Shown: piece by piece, positions 50,202 through 63,779 of the stretch | Layout: every line of letters starts with the position of its first letter | Position numbering within the stretch: position 1 is the first letter of the stretch | NCBI GenBank assembly: GCA_900618425.1 | Contig: UZAN01039748.1 | Span: 51,430 to 115,429, forward strand | Length of the DNA: 64,000 nt | DNA from: Echinostoma caproni | Lineage: Eukaryota; Platyhelminthes; Trematoda; Plagiorchiida; Echinostomatidae | Direction of reading: 5' to 3' | The notes under the pieces: generated by a model | The model's database searches: none | The model's input: only the letters and a program-made list of their open reading frames with translations | Told to the model about the DNA's origin: nothing | Translations under genes and position numbers: made by a program

Positions 50202-50330
50202 TGAAACTCACTGCCTCCATCTAACTGTACATTTGAAACTCAGATAGACACCATTCGAAACAGAGCTTTCAATAATAATCTCATTTATTTTTAAATATGT
50301 TGAAAACTGAATAAAATATTTTCATTCACT
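50202..50330 (+). terminator. LARGE 3' UTR with polyadenylation signal
   Basis: A canonical AATAAA lies at 50310-50315, 109 nt after the stop codon, followed by a T-rich stretch. It is the first such hexamer downstream of the stop and a plausible transcript end. Confidence 0.6.
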
Positions 50331-50999
50331 GTCTTTTATTGGTCACCCAACGTTGCTCTGATGGAGTCATTCATCGAAATGGTTTTCAGTTCACATCGGA
50401 AAAGAATATAAAAAATACATTTCGTTTGGTATTTAGGCCTTGGATTCTTATTTTCTGCTGAATTGAGCCTTTCCAACCGGGAAGATAGTTTCGCACACAA
50501 ATTTGGGTATTTTGAAATCCGGATTCTGGAGGATGCTCATTGCTACCAGATAACATGTGACGGGGAACAAACTAGCCTTTACGAACAGTTTCTTTCTCTT
50601 ATCTGTAAAAACCCTAAAAACATATATGTATCACTTTCTCGTCTGCTTGTGAAGAATATTTTTGGCGCAGTTTTGTTGGATAAAGCTTATGCGCTGAATT
50701 TTCAAAATTGTCTTCAATTTCTCAAATTTTAGTTTTAGCAATGAAATAAAATTGCACAGATTTGAACGAATTGGACAGAATGAGTCATTTTTGTTGTCAC
50801 GGTTCAAAACCACTACATATGAATGTGATACTTCGATTAGGTAATTACAATGTATCACTTGAGCTAATCTAACCTCCGCGATCGTATGAAGTGGATTGGG
50901 TACATCATGAAGCACAACTACCATTCTGTTTTCTCTTTGCCTGACCCCTGCACAGACGTGTTTCATAAGAATGCCATTTTGCAGACTTGAGATTGTGCC

Positions 51000-51310
51000 A
51001 GGGGAAACCTAAATTCCCCCGTTAATTTCCACTGTATCAATTTGATTTGGATTTGGACCAATCGACACCGTGTGGAAGTGCCGGTATTTTCTCGATTTTA
51101 CTGGATCCGTGGGACCCGGGGTACCGGACAGAATACCGTAATCTGATGAGGCCATTCCTTCCTCAGCGCTCCCGTATTTGTCATTCCTGAATAATCTGGA
51201 TTGAACGCAACCCTATAAATATATCACTGTACTCTGTTAGCCAATGCACTTTCTGGCGCTTTTAATAAACGCATGCACTGTTTTGCCCTTGTCTTTTGAC
51301 TGGAAGCGTT
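51000..51310 (+). other. GC-richer block with TATA and AATAAA, LTR-like
   Basis: This block contains TATAAATATA (51213-51222) and AATAAA (51264-51269) 42 bp later, an arrangement seen in retroelement LTRs. No partner LTR, primer-binding site or coding region was found, so a solo LTR is only one possibility. Confidence 0.25.
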
Positions 51311-52344
51311 GATAAACGTATCACGCGACCTCATTCAGTGATACACTAGCTGTCAAAACGAATGCACCAAACCAAAACCTTATCTATAATTTGAAATCAG
51401 TCGTGGACTTTATTGAAAACTGCAATGATAATTAAAACTGAACCAACCTCCTAATCTTAATGAGCGTTTCGTTTTTTTCCAGTTGCTCACAGGGAAAACC
51501 GATTTGCTTTTCTCATATTTTATAAGTATCATCAACCTAGCGACATGGGGCCTAGATAAGCTCTGGTTTGATGAGCAATCCTGGTTTTTTTAAGCACACC
51601 CAAGAGTCCGCAATAGCTCCTCTGACCATTGTTTCCCGTGAATTCTCTCTGCCTAACCTGGGAGCAAAACGTCTGCGGACCCCATTTTCAGCTCAGAGAG
51701 TACACCAACATTTTTTTGTGAATGTTGTTCGGTTGAATAACTCAAATCCTTTTCCAGTTCTAATCAAACATATTTTTTAAATTAAAAATTTTTAGTTGAT
51801 TTCTACTGATTGTTGCATATTTTGATGCATGAACCTTCTTATTGTTGTGAGGCGCTTTCAGATTACTTCAAATTCTGTTGCAATTTATCCTGCCCGGTCG
51901 AAAATATTCATGTTCGGAGTTGATCCGTTTCCTTCTGCTTTTCTCACGCGCCTCCCTTGGAACGATGGACGGACATGTGTGTCCGGAAAGCCCAATATTG
52001 TCAGCACGATTACGTGTACTTACGTACTTCTGAACGATTATACTTGGTTGCATACTTCTTCATCATAAGCTCTCGCTATTTGGTTTCGTGGAACCCCGTA
52101 ACTATGCTCACCAGCCCCCCCTTTCAATATTTGATTCTTTTGTCTGTGTCACACACTGTATTGTTCGTGCTTGAAGAAACGATTTTGTTTAACTTTTTGC
52201 TTAAGTAAATGTATTTGGGCCAGTGAATCCAAATGCACTTCATCTTTTCTATGAAAGAGACATGTGTTGCAGTGTGCGAAATATTTCACGTAATTAAGTC
52301 CTGCGGTTCCTAACGTTCACTTTTACTAATGACTACTGTTTTTC

Positions 52345-53215
52345 AGGGTCCTTTTTGAGCTTCTTCCTATTTCTGTTATTATCTACATATCTACCATTCG
52401 CCCCTGATAATTCATTCGTTACAAATGCGCTGATTATCTCGTAGCTGGGAATCCTTACATTGATGCTACTTGTTTTTTGGATCCCGTACGAAAGACGATT
52501 GTTCCCTGAGGTCCATATTACATTCGCCCAAATCACGTATTCTTAAACGCGTTGGTGTACCTTGTAGCCTTGATTGCGATACCCACTTCTTTCTGATTTA
52601 CAGTGATCCGTCATTCCATGGTGTTTTAACTCATTCCGTTCTCAATGCCACCAATGTCAAAAACCTTGGCCTAACCCTTTTCCACAACTTTTATGGTGCC
52701 ATCATATCGATAATATCTGTTTTTACCGTTGAGTGCCATCTTTTTTTGCAATCAAACCTTAGAAGCTTGGCCGTTCTCAATAATTTGTTACATGATTTTT
52801 TATTGTATGCTGTTTGCCCAATGGTTGTACTACACTCAATTATTTTATTGGTCTAAATGTTAAGGATTTCGTCCTGACTTCTACGTCCCTTAATTTCCTG
52901 TGCAAAATCACCGACTTACTGTTTGTTTCCCTTCTTGAGTTTGTCCAGAACATTCATGTTCAATTTTCCAAATGACTATTGTCCAGCAGAGGACAGTTTG
53001 CACAAATCGTCCAGGACATAAATCATGTAACGTTGCTATACTGGTTTCTCTTTTCAAATTTATCACGGGAAAATCGTGTTTCAATAACTAAAGGACTGTC
53101 TACCACAATAGCCCGAGGTGCTCAATATCTGCCTTTCTGTCGATGTATTGCCCTCGAACACTTGCAACCGTGTTCTTTTTCATGACACCATATGGTGTGT
53201 AGCATGCCCCAAATC
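52345..53215 (+). pseudogene. LINE reverse transcriptase relic (L2/CR1-like)
   Basis: Broken frames give GSFLSFFLFLL and YLPFAPDNSFVT (the GSVLSP..F..YINDLP region), then CADYLVAGNPYIDATCFLDP, where CADY replaces the catalytic YADD. Next come NVKNLGLTLFHNF, LRSLAVLNNLLHDFL and GLNVKDFVLTSTSL, matching the post-RT segment of the 57.9-60.4 kb LINE (VKYLGVTL, GLKKKDFTVPSRSLK). At least two frameshifts and the mutated catalytic box make it inactive. Confidence 0.7.
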
Positions 53216-56200
53216 AACCTGTCTAGAGCGCCTAGATTTTATTTTGATCTGGACTAAACTTAATAACTTATAATCAAAGACCTAAGAGGCATAATTATTC
53301 ATTTTTCACGTTCCCTAACCAGAAATGGGACAGTTTTTTGCAGTTGTAATCGAGATTTATGATTCCGCATTTCGAAATACAATAATTGTTTTCCAGGTTA
53401 AATGAAATTGGATGGCATGCTTAACCCACGCAACGAACACAAATTTAAATTTTACACTCCTCAGCCAACTCTGTAATTGATCATCAGAATTGACTTACTC
53501 TAGAGGCTAATTAGTGCCGTTTCTGTCGTTGATAAAAAAGCAAACAAGGTGGTTACCAGTTTTGAAATATTGTTCTTTTGTGATACATCCGTTGCATCTA
53601 ATGTAGCTTTTACCAAAATTGCTCGATTTCGTCCTTGAACCTTGCTATTCTATCCGGATAGTGTTTCGCATTTTTCCACTCCACATTTTCCTCCGCTTAC
53701 ACATGGCTATTTTTTTCCTAAAACGATCATAATTCTCTCACTTCTATTTCCAACGAAACAAAAGCAACAGTGAACAGCACTGATCTTGGAATCTGGTTAT
53801 GTCGGCTNCAGAACTAATACTGTATTTGTGACTAACTTATAGTGTCGATGAAATCAGATAGACGGTATGTGAATGAACCCACCAATAATTTTCTTGTAGA
53901 TCCTTTAGTTTTGTAGGGAAAATGGCGTTTCGAGAATTCATAATACGCGAACCGATGTAACTGATTGATTAAGATTGTGTAACTGATAGCGTAGGTAGAG
54001 AATATGCGTTTCAGAGGATATATTGATTAAGTTATAAATTCGCAATTCATCTCCGAAGCAATTAGGCCTATGTTATGACAGTACAAAGATAAACCATTGC
54101 TGTGGGAGATTTTATGCATAAGAAGTGAATGAGGTCAGATTGATAGACATGCATACATCTTTATCTTGACACAAAAATGGAGTCGCTGCTATTTTACACA
54201 GAGTTTTGTCAATATGAGTAGATCACTTGAGATTTTCAACTGAAGAAACGCTAAGGTAATTGACATCGTAAACAGAAGTGACGCGAAACCATTAGTGCGC
54301 AACCAGGAACACATGCCTCCTCCTTCTTTCAAATATTTACCCATGGTAAATGGGAGTAGGATGTCACTTTATTTGGAGGCAATAATGGTTAACGAAGCGG
54401 AAGACGACCTATACATAATGAACGGTATAGATTGTTGAAGTTATGGGTTCACTCTAGATTTCCGTCTAATACAGAACAGACTGCGACGCCACCAGCATAT
54501 TGAATTATCAACTTGTCTGTTGTGAATAATAAATAGGTCCCAAATGTAAAAGTGGGGACAAAAGGTGCTCAGTAGCTCCCAAGGAAGGAGATTAGATTGA
54601 GAAACATTGGGGGATGAATTACCAACAAGTATTATTTGACTTATGCTAAAGTAAGACTCCAGGTAGTCAAGCAGCTTATAGAAATGAGATTAAATTGGAA
54701 CGATCACATCAGTTCACAGTATTACTATATTCCAGGAACCACTTGCAATCTTGCCAGAAATGGTAAAATTATAAAAGCTGAGTGAATGGGACAGGTAATC
54801 GTTTTTTAAGCAGATCCTTTGCGACTGTAGGGAAACTGGTTATAATTGTAATACTTTGTGTTGATACGTGCTGAAATAAATCTATGTTAAACAATAAAAT
54901 ATATGTGCAGGCAATGAGTCGAAATATTTTAGCTGCTATTTTAGGGTGGAGATAATACACTCAGTTCTTCTATCACGTGGGTTTTTCCAGCCATGGATAT
55001 GTTGTTAAAACTGAAGTGGTCGGATTGGTTAGCGTAAATGCATGTTTTTGAAGACCAGTGGCTAAAGTTCAGCAGAGCTTGATGCTTCGTGAGGTTGAAA
55101 GGTTTTGAGCAGACAATGACTCGACTTTGGTTAAAAGGAAAATAAGTTAATTCTTTCAGTAGAAACCGAGCGTGCTATTCATTTCTGCTGTTACTACCAG
55201 GCAAGACGCACAAAGTCAGTACTGCACGCCACAGAGTTGAGTTAGATCGTTTCACAGTTGAACACAGTTTGGGATTCTGGCATCCAGTCGGTTTGGTTTT
55301 TTGAGCTCATACCTAATGAGCGTGGAAGGTTTTATTAGAGAAGGAGAAAATTCAAAAGAGTTGATGTTGTAAACGACTACAGATATCCTAACCAGAGTTC
55401 TTACTGTCTGTCGGTTATCCGATCCCATTAAATGAATATGTCAAAATTGTAAAATTGATCCAAGTCGACGGTAGCAATCAGTCCTCTAAGAGAAATGGAA
55501 TCATTGTGATTGCAATCCCTGTCGGACACCTTGCCATATCAGATGAACATGAGCATCTGATGACGAGACTTCCAGCAAGATCTTTTAGATCTCCTTTCCA
55601 GCCCTATAAAGGCGTTACAAGCGGGAATAAACAATTATTACGTAGCAACAACAAATTAGTGGTCATATTATTTGGTGTTGTAAAGTTACCAGTGTTTCTT
55701 TTGTTGGGAAAAGTGTAATAGTTGCAATATGCACTGATCACGTAATAGCAATCACGAATTAGAAATCATAGACGCCACGTAAGCACTGGATCACACTGGT
55801 ACTAGCATGACAGCATCCCACGTAACCAAGACACGAGGAGGCCACAGAAATAGCAGTTCGTTTATTGAAAGAAATCATGGGGTTTTAATGATTTGTACAA
55901 ACCAAGTTCATTGATCATCCAAGCCTCTGCCAATGGCGTGCTAGTATTTCTGGAGTCGTATAGCTTCTGTCTGGGCCGCGCGGCTGCTTATTGGTTGGTA
56001 CGATTGGCCTTTGGTTAGTAGACCAGAAGCTGTGACACGTACGTGCTTTGCGGACGTCACCCGGGAAGCTTGGTTCATCACAGACGCCCGGAAATTGTAA
56101 CGTGTCGATCCGTGGTATGCGTCGTCTCGTAGGCTAGGATCACCACAAAAAGTCAAAAAATTGCCACCCCATCTTGAATAAAATCTTCATCGTCAATATG

Positions 56201-57879
56201 AATACAGGCATTTATGTAGAGGAAAAGTTTTGAGGTGATTACATTCACAATGTTGGACATTTCTAATGTTGAACAGCAAGGTGTAATGTGGACGTTAGAC
56301 AACAAAATTGAATGGAATAAGATCAGAAAACCCGGGTTGCATGCAATCATATTTCACATTAATCATGATGCATCGCATAGTTTTGGTAAACCTACACCAA
56401 CTGGGAATAATATAGGTGACGACAGTTCCAAACTTGATTTTGTTAATTGACAGTGCGATCTAGGCTACATAATTCAAATTGCTTCATTTAGAATGGAGTA
56501 TCGTGAGTATTATATAGTGTTGCGTTTATTACTTCTGTAAGCTCAGTGCTTACATTTCATCCATAGTTCCCATTTGACAGTAGTCCGTCTTTGTTATCAT
56601 GTTTAATAGACCACACAGTTCATCGAGAATCGAAGAGAATCGTGGCAAAGACATTTTTGTTTTCTAACGCGGGGCCGACCAATTTTCATCATACTTAACC
56701 GCTCCTACTGATTTCGGCTTAATTCAGTGAAAATCTCCTGCATTTGCTTCCGACCCTATATGGGAAAATTTTCAAATGACCTTTTGTGCATCATAAACAC
56801 AAAATGCACATGTTAAATTTCCACTGACCACAGAAATTAGGACCGAATTTAAATACCCTAATTAGCTGTTGACTATGATGCCTGTCGTGAAAAATTACTC
56901 GGTCAGCGTATCGCGCCAATCTTTTTCACTTTTAGTATGTTTTGTCGTTGAGACTTCATTCAGGATCAGCTTTGAAACAGCGGATGTAGCTTCTTGTTCA
57001 CGTCCTCGATGTGCTACAAATAAGCAGTTATTTTGGTCATCACCATAGTTTTTTATCCTCCAAACACATATTAAGCAAGAGGCTTCATTCATCAGAGGTA
57101 ATTTCACTTTGATCTTAACCCCCAATAGTTAGATTTACATACTTCTGTCAAGCTTTAAAAGAATAAGCCTTTATTGTCTATATTTTCGTATGCAGAAATC
57201 ATATTTCTAACAGGATGTGGCATTCGAAACCTGTCAGAGGAAACCTTACCTCACCTTGAGAATTCTCGCAGTTTGAATTTGAAATGGATTAGGTTCAGCT
57301 GCCACAGCGAGAACATATCGTCTTCTCGAGCATCCTAGATACGTAGTCGTTGGTTTAAGGAGAAAAGCAACCTGGTTTGTGCAATATCTGTATCGCCGCC
57401 CTCGTTACCCCGATTCCGGACAAGTGACTGTGATCAACCCCACATATGCCGCACGTTTTCTCCCTTTTCAATCCACGTTTTGCTTAGCACTACCAATAAA
57501 GGTTTGCACTGCTGGCAACTGTATTTTAACTGGGATCGTTGGGATATGCATCGTGAGATCAGGTTTGGTGATATTTTAGCGAGACACAACAAAACCTAAT
57601 TCCAGTTGGAGCAGACAAGGATGTAATTTCGTAAATTTGCAGTAGAGGAGAGCCCGCTAATCATTTTGGGATCATTTCGTTGAATTTTCAAGATCAAACG
57701 CTATCCTACAACCCCATGTATTTTTGAAATATTTGCAGTCAATCGCTCAGAAACATCACTGCCTGGCTTTTGCCCATTCTATGGGGAATCGCTTCAAAAT
57801 TTGGCGAAAATTTGTTCAAGGACAACATAATAAACAGCGGGCTAGCTGACGCGTTGCGCTTAGGTAGCGTTCCGTCGAT
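53216..57879. other. Intergenic, no gene recognised
   Basis: Short unrelated open frames only, apart from the GC-rich block at 55770-56150 listed separately. Confidence 0.5.
55770..56150. other. GC-rich island, probably repeat-derived
   Basis: This stretch is clearly richer in G+C than its surroundings (for example GGGCCGCGCGGCTGC and GGACGTCACCCGGGAAGC). No frame, inverted repeat or family motif was recognised. Confidence 0.3.
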
Positions 57880-60440
57880 AATTCAACCGCTCCGATTAAT
57901 TTTCTCAAGTAAAATTTGCTCTCTCATGAGAAAACGCGATGATGTCAAGAGCATGGTACATCAAAAGGAATGTAAAAAATGTAGGGGTTATCCTACTCCA
58001 GGAAAGTTGGCTACATCCAGCCACTGAGGACAACTTGGTGCATCTTGATGGATTTGACATCTTCCGAGAAGATCAAAATGTGAACTTCCTTCACAGAGAT
58101 GGAGAAGTGGTAACTTTCGTTGAAAGAAAATGGTGCAGAAACGCTCATCAATTTTTTCATTTTAGTACTGCTTAGTTAAATTGTACTTTTGTCTATTTTA
58201 AGCCTCGATTTCTCAGTTGTTTTTATCAAATTACTTTAGCTAACCTTTACGCTGCTCCCGACACGCCTGCCTTTGGTATTCGTTTGTCTGTTGACTCTTT
58301 CTCCTCACAAATTGCAACAGGTTTAGACCGGTCTCTACGCATTGCGGCTGGCGATTTTAATCGTTTTCATATCTCTTTTATAACAACTTTGGATCTGTCA
58401 AATCTTATAAATTTTCCTACTCTGCTCATTGTCAAACTTTGTAAACAACCCAGAAATCTTTTATCATTAAAAAGCGGGGTCCCATGAATAACTTAGACCA
58501 CTACTCTATTTATTTACATCCCAAAAGTGACGGTAAGTATTTTTATCACCAAATGAACCATTTTACATTTAGAATCCTCAGAAGGAAAAGTTGCATCCCT
58601 GACGATTTATCCACACTTAGAGATATCGTTTCTTCTGCCGATTTCACTGTCTTTTCCAACAGTGATAACTCCAGTTTTGAGCATCTTACATGTTACCTTA
58701 ATTCGTTGTGATAAAGAAAAGGATTACAGGACTGGAAGGAACATTGCTGTTGAACATCTATTCGTATAAAATCAAAAAGGAACTATTGCATCTAAATCAA
58801 ATGTACACTGAAACTCATATGGGAAACAAGAACTATCGTGATACATGATCAGCATTCAAGCAGCTCTGTGGATCACGCAAAAGCTCTTTCTCTCATGTTG
58901 AGAAGTTAAGCCGTGAATTCGCAAATGCTTCAGTACTGAGCTCAACGTCACCTTCATTTGCATCCACTGGGGAGAACCAGTCTGTCACTGTGCATGTCAT
59001 CTGGAATTACACCTGATTCCTGGAGAACCACCCGGATAACACCAATCCCCAAATAGATCTTCCAAATATCGACCGATTGTCTGCGCACCAGCACTATTGA
59101 AAGTTTTCGGAAGAGTGCTTCTTAACAGGACGACTCTTTTATCTGCTGTTCATGACCGCTTTCAGTTTGCTTACACATCTTCGCTTTCCACTCTAGATGC
59201 TGTTGCTCACGTTGTTCACTACGATTCATCCTTATTAGACAATGGGTCTGACACCGTATGTTTAAATTTTCTTGAATATGCTAATGCTTTCGGATCACTT
59301 GACCGCGGCATTCTCTTTCAACGTCTTTCGGATTGTGGTGTGGCACCTGATGTGTTGAATGTTCTAATCAATTACTTCTCACGCAGGACGGAATTCAATC
59401 TTTGTAACGGTAAATCTTCCTCTCTGCTAGAAGTTAACTCTGGGGATTTTCAGTTTGTTATTTTGTCTCCATTTCGTTTTTTACTGTATATTAAGGACCT
59501 TCCCATCCCTTTCAACTTTATCGCGCGCAAGAATGCTGATGACATAACGGTTAGTGGCCCCTCGACTGATTCTGACTACCTCCGCCAACTTCAAGATTAT
59601 CTAAATCTATTTTTTATATGTTCTACACCTCTATCTTTGATGCTCAATACAGATAATTGTTTGGATGCTCCATTTAGCCTTGAAACAGGCACCCATTATC
59701 AAACCCTTTTGAGTAATTAGCCTAAACTTGTTGTTGATGGTAATATCATCCCCAAAGCCAACCCTGTCAAATATCTTGGAGTTACTTTGCCATGAAACCT
59801 TTCTTGGTTCAAACATGTTGAAAACATTCAGATCAAAGTTTGTAGACTATTCTTCTGCGCTTTTAGGCTGAAAAAGCTCGCCGTTTCCCTAAATTTAATT
59901 CTTAAATTTGTGACCGTCTGCATTCTTCCAGACTTGTTATGCTTTCTCCACGTATATTTTCCTGGTCTAAAGAAGAAAGACTTTACTGTCCCTTCCAGAT
60001 CTCTTAAACTTCTTTCCCGTTTCAGTGGCATTCGAAGACTGCTTTGATTGATTTCATTGTGAGCAAGCACCTTGATTCATGTGATAGATTTATCAGCCAT
60101 ACACTATCCATTGAAGAACACTGTCTGCATGACCATCTCAACAAATCGGTGTCTCACCCGAACACGAGTTCCAAATTTAGGAATTTTGTGGACGTAAAAC
60201 CACCATAAAACAGCATTGTCCTTTATTTTGTACGGATATTAGTGAACCGAACCAATATCATTACTGACTTAGAAAATCACCTGTCGCAGTAGGATGTTAT
60301 CACGTACATTTGTTTTTCATTTAGTTAGTGTATAATTTCTTTTTCAATGCTTAACGTTTTCTTCAGTGTAACTTGTCGAAAGTGCTGAAAGTTCATCCTA
60401 TTGGGTGCATAAAGCTTAACTTGACTTGACTTGACTTGAA
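57880..60440 (+). mobile_element. L2/CR1-like LINE relic with endonuclease, RT and TTGAC tail
   Basis: This is the most complete LINE in the window. The endonuclease part includes NVGVILLQESWLHPATEDNL (about 57975-58030) and the motif RIAAGDFN (58339-58362). The reverse transcriptase, open at 59097-59720, has FQFAYTSSLSTLDAVAHVVH, LNFLEYANAF and LSPFRFLLYIKDLPIP, with the catalytic box KNADDITV (Y to N, both aspartates kept). Past a stop, NPVKYLGVTL and GLKKKDFTVPSRSLK continue the C-terminus. The 3' end carries nearly four TTGAC units (60421-60439). Several stops and frameshifts show it is dead. Confidence 0.8.
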
Positions 60441-63390
60441 CGATTCAATAAAGTGTATTGTATACGGAGACCAATATTCTCGTTTCCAGTCCTCCAGGTT
60501 TTGTGTCACTGTGCCTTTCGTATGAGTGTCAAGACGCAGTAAATGTACCGTTTGCCTGCAGGAAAAATTCCCCCCTCCCGGTACCAATTGCGATAATACC
60601 GAGTGAAGGGGATTTTTTCTCAATATGTTAGGGTCAGTAGCATCTAAAGCACAAAACTGTTTTTGAACGATTGTATGGCTAACTCAAGTAGAATGAAGTA
60701 CAACAGACTAATCGGGATTGTTTAAGAGAAAAAATGGGATCATGTCACAACTTCAGCAGGGATAATAGTTCAGATGTGGAGAAAAGAAAGCAAAGAGCAC
60801 ATCGAATAATAACTTAAGCCTTAAGCTGACTAGGAAGTAGCGATAAGCATGCAGTTTGGTATTTATTAAGTGGCGTCTCCATCTGGGTACTAAGACATTA
60901 AGTTAATGTTTCAACAAGCTTTCTTCGTAGACAAAGAGAACTTTGAAACCTTTCTTATATACGTCTGAGTAACACAGACACTCAAAACCAAGGAATATTT
61001 CGAGCAGTTTCTCTGAAGTGGCATGCGAGATCACCAACCAAACCTCAAAATTGTGATGTGAATATGATGAAACCATTTTTGTAAATCATTTCTCAAGATA
61101 TTTTCATCTTTTCTTAACTTTAAACCCATTGCTACCATTTAGCTCAAAACGACCTGAAAAATTGAGTGACAGTCGTTTCATTGAACATGGACTAATATAT
61201 ATATATACTATACAACTAGCATCATTGTGCTACTCGTGAGTAAGTTGTTTGTATGTTGAAAATCACATCAGCATCCCGTTAGTCACCACAATTATTTTCA
61301 ACTCAGTTAATGGATAAATGAGAAAAAGAAAACAAATAATGGAACGAATTTCAATCATTGTATGGGATTATTATTTCATTTAATCACAATAATCCACGTC
61401 ACAATTCACTCAAAAATATGACGCGGCATTGCATTGGCATTGCATATCTAAAATTTGTTGTGGTTAGAATAAATCTTTCCAGAGACATCGATTGATACTG
61501 AACAACACGATAAACCTGTGGTATTAATTTTGCTTCATTTTCAGTCAAAATAACTGCTTGCAATCCCTTATCTGGTATGTGGATAAATCCAATTACTTTG
61601 TTCTTTTTCCTGTTTTTTTATTCACATTTCGCTTCATGGTCTCCATTTCAGATATTCTCACTGAATGAACGGAAAGTAACCTATCTCAAATAGATCACTG
61701 AACGCCAACAGCATTTTGCCGTCATTCGAAATTTACAATTTATTCGGATGACCATGGATGATCGTTCGATCGTCGGTCACTTTCGACCAAAAACACGATG
61801 CAGCTCATCAATGACAATCTGAAAAGCAAACAGCATGCTAGATTCAAGCATATTTGTCCGGTCGAATCGGCTATTTACATAATATACACATAAATCTAGG
61901 CAACCGAAAGAATGTTTTCGCTACCGACCATTCGTTTAACCCGAAATCCTGGAGCACTATAAGACACCTAGCCCTTAGTAAATATCATTGATGATCATGA
62001 CCATTACTGCAAAGTTCTCCAAAGTGAATTTGCAAAATTATTGCTGCTTAAATTCTAAAAACAGAGTCCAAAGACTTTAAACTCAATTCCGATCATTCCG
62101 AATTGGTATGAGGTACTGAAAGAGCTTTTCATTTAATAATAGAATTGGCTGTCTAGTCTACCTGAAGTAATCTGTTAGCAAGATGAAACGAAGTTGGCAG
62201 AATGTTGCTACCACAGTTTGCGAATGTACCGACCTCTCTGAGTACAAAACTTGGAACACCATTAATTTTGCAATGCTGGACCTCACTCACGTAAAGAATT
62301 ATTGCTTTTTTTAGCTATCATCATCGGCTCAGGAGAAATCAAACTTTTGGCAGTGATTGAAAGAGACATTTAAACTGTTCTGGCGCTGTGAAAACTCATA
62401 GCTGCTGTTGATACTACTAGGGAACTAGTAGTCGCAACATCATGACTAAAATTACTGGATTGATGCTCAAGTATAGATGAATTAAAATGGTCCCCATAAA
62501 GTGCACAGTGTTGTGTCTGGATACATGCTTTCGCTATCCGTGAAAGAATCAATTTCCTCATCTATTTTTACATCTGCAGCGCACATAGCTGAAGACCGAT
62601 ACAAGGCTATGGATCAGCGGAGCATTATCATGCTCTGTGAGATTTTGAGTCAGTTTTCTCAGAGGTTATTCCGTTATTAATAAATGGAAACCAAAAGGCC
62701 TTTCCTGGGAATCAATATCCATTTTCCCATGTAGCATATACCAACAATAGAACACATTCGCTGATCCATACAGAACAATAAGTCAGCGTCGCCCTTCGCG
62801 TATACAACCAAGTCCTATCCCTGATCTGAACGATGACATTTGGTAAATGACTACCTAAAAATATAGTTTTTGTAACGCCCGGTTTAAGTAACGCTGGCAG
62901 TAACCATATACTTTCTGGTTCCTAGTTGTATGCGATTACGGCTACCTAGTAAATTTGGTGGACTGTTTACTCTGTTAAGTAGATTTAAGACATCATTCAT
63001 GTTGCCCAGAAGGACTGAAATGACGTTTTTCATCTATTCTTTATTAAATATCCAATGGCTTTTTAAGCTGTTATTCAACTGTTTGCTTTGAAGGTGCTCT
63101 CCTTATTTGCGGATTATAGGCAATAGGCAAATGATAAATAGGTTACCTTTCTATTTTACGCTTCATTTGCTCTGTGCACGACGACATTCACTTTATGGGA
63201 CATATATGAAACTTAATGTCCAAAGGTATTGTCCTTCGGCCATTATATCAAGTGGTACTCCAAGTCTTACGTATATCAAATTCTCTCCTGAGCTCCGGGC
63301 AAAGTTCATAATAGCCATCCTCTGCCCATACTGATTCAACGAAAGAAAGATGAATTGCTTCATCAGTCCAAATCCTTCGCTTTAGATCTT
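60441..63390. other. Intergenic, no gene recognised
   Basis: AT-rich sequence with a short AT run near 61.2 kb. No open frame with recognisable motifs was found. Confidence 0.55.
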
Positions 63391-63579
63391 TTGTTGTGCA
63401 GCGGTACTGTGCTATACATTGGACACACGACCAGGCGATTATCAAAACGTATTGCTGTGCACTGATCTACGACCCTTAACAAAGGAGCGGTTAGGAGTAT
63501 TCCCAGCTAGGTTCCCTGTCATCTTATTAATAACGGGCATGTTGTGAGCAAATCAGATGCATCCAAAATCAGAAATATG
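63391..63579 (+). pseudogene. Penelope-like element GIY-YIG endonuclease relic
   Basis: One frame reads LLCSGTVLYIGHTTRRLSKR, IAVH, stop, then STTLNKGAVRSI and CHLINNGHVVSKSDASKI. This matches the PLE endonuclease core (C..YIGHT.R.LSKRI.EH, V..HL...GH.V...) with YIG intact. Two in-frame stops inactivate it. The IYRV and LPWP segments expected downstream are not recognisable. Confidence 0.7.
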
Positions 63580-63779
63580 ATACAGGAATAAGGAGGCATC
63601 ATTTAACTACTTATAAGACGATTGCTACTCATAATTTCAATCCTTAACTATGCAGGCAAAAGAAGCTAATCCAGACACTGTTGTTACCCTGACCTGAACC
63701 GCAGACCGGTAACCCATTTTCCCCAAACCAGCCCATACCCAGCATTATTCACCACAATCTTAACAACCGATTGTTTTCA

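Noticed and set aside
50463..50732. 89-codon open frame just downstream of LARGE
   Set aside because: It lies past the polyadenylation signal, has no recognisable motif, and an ORF of this size is expected by chance in a window this long.
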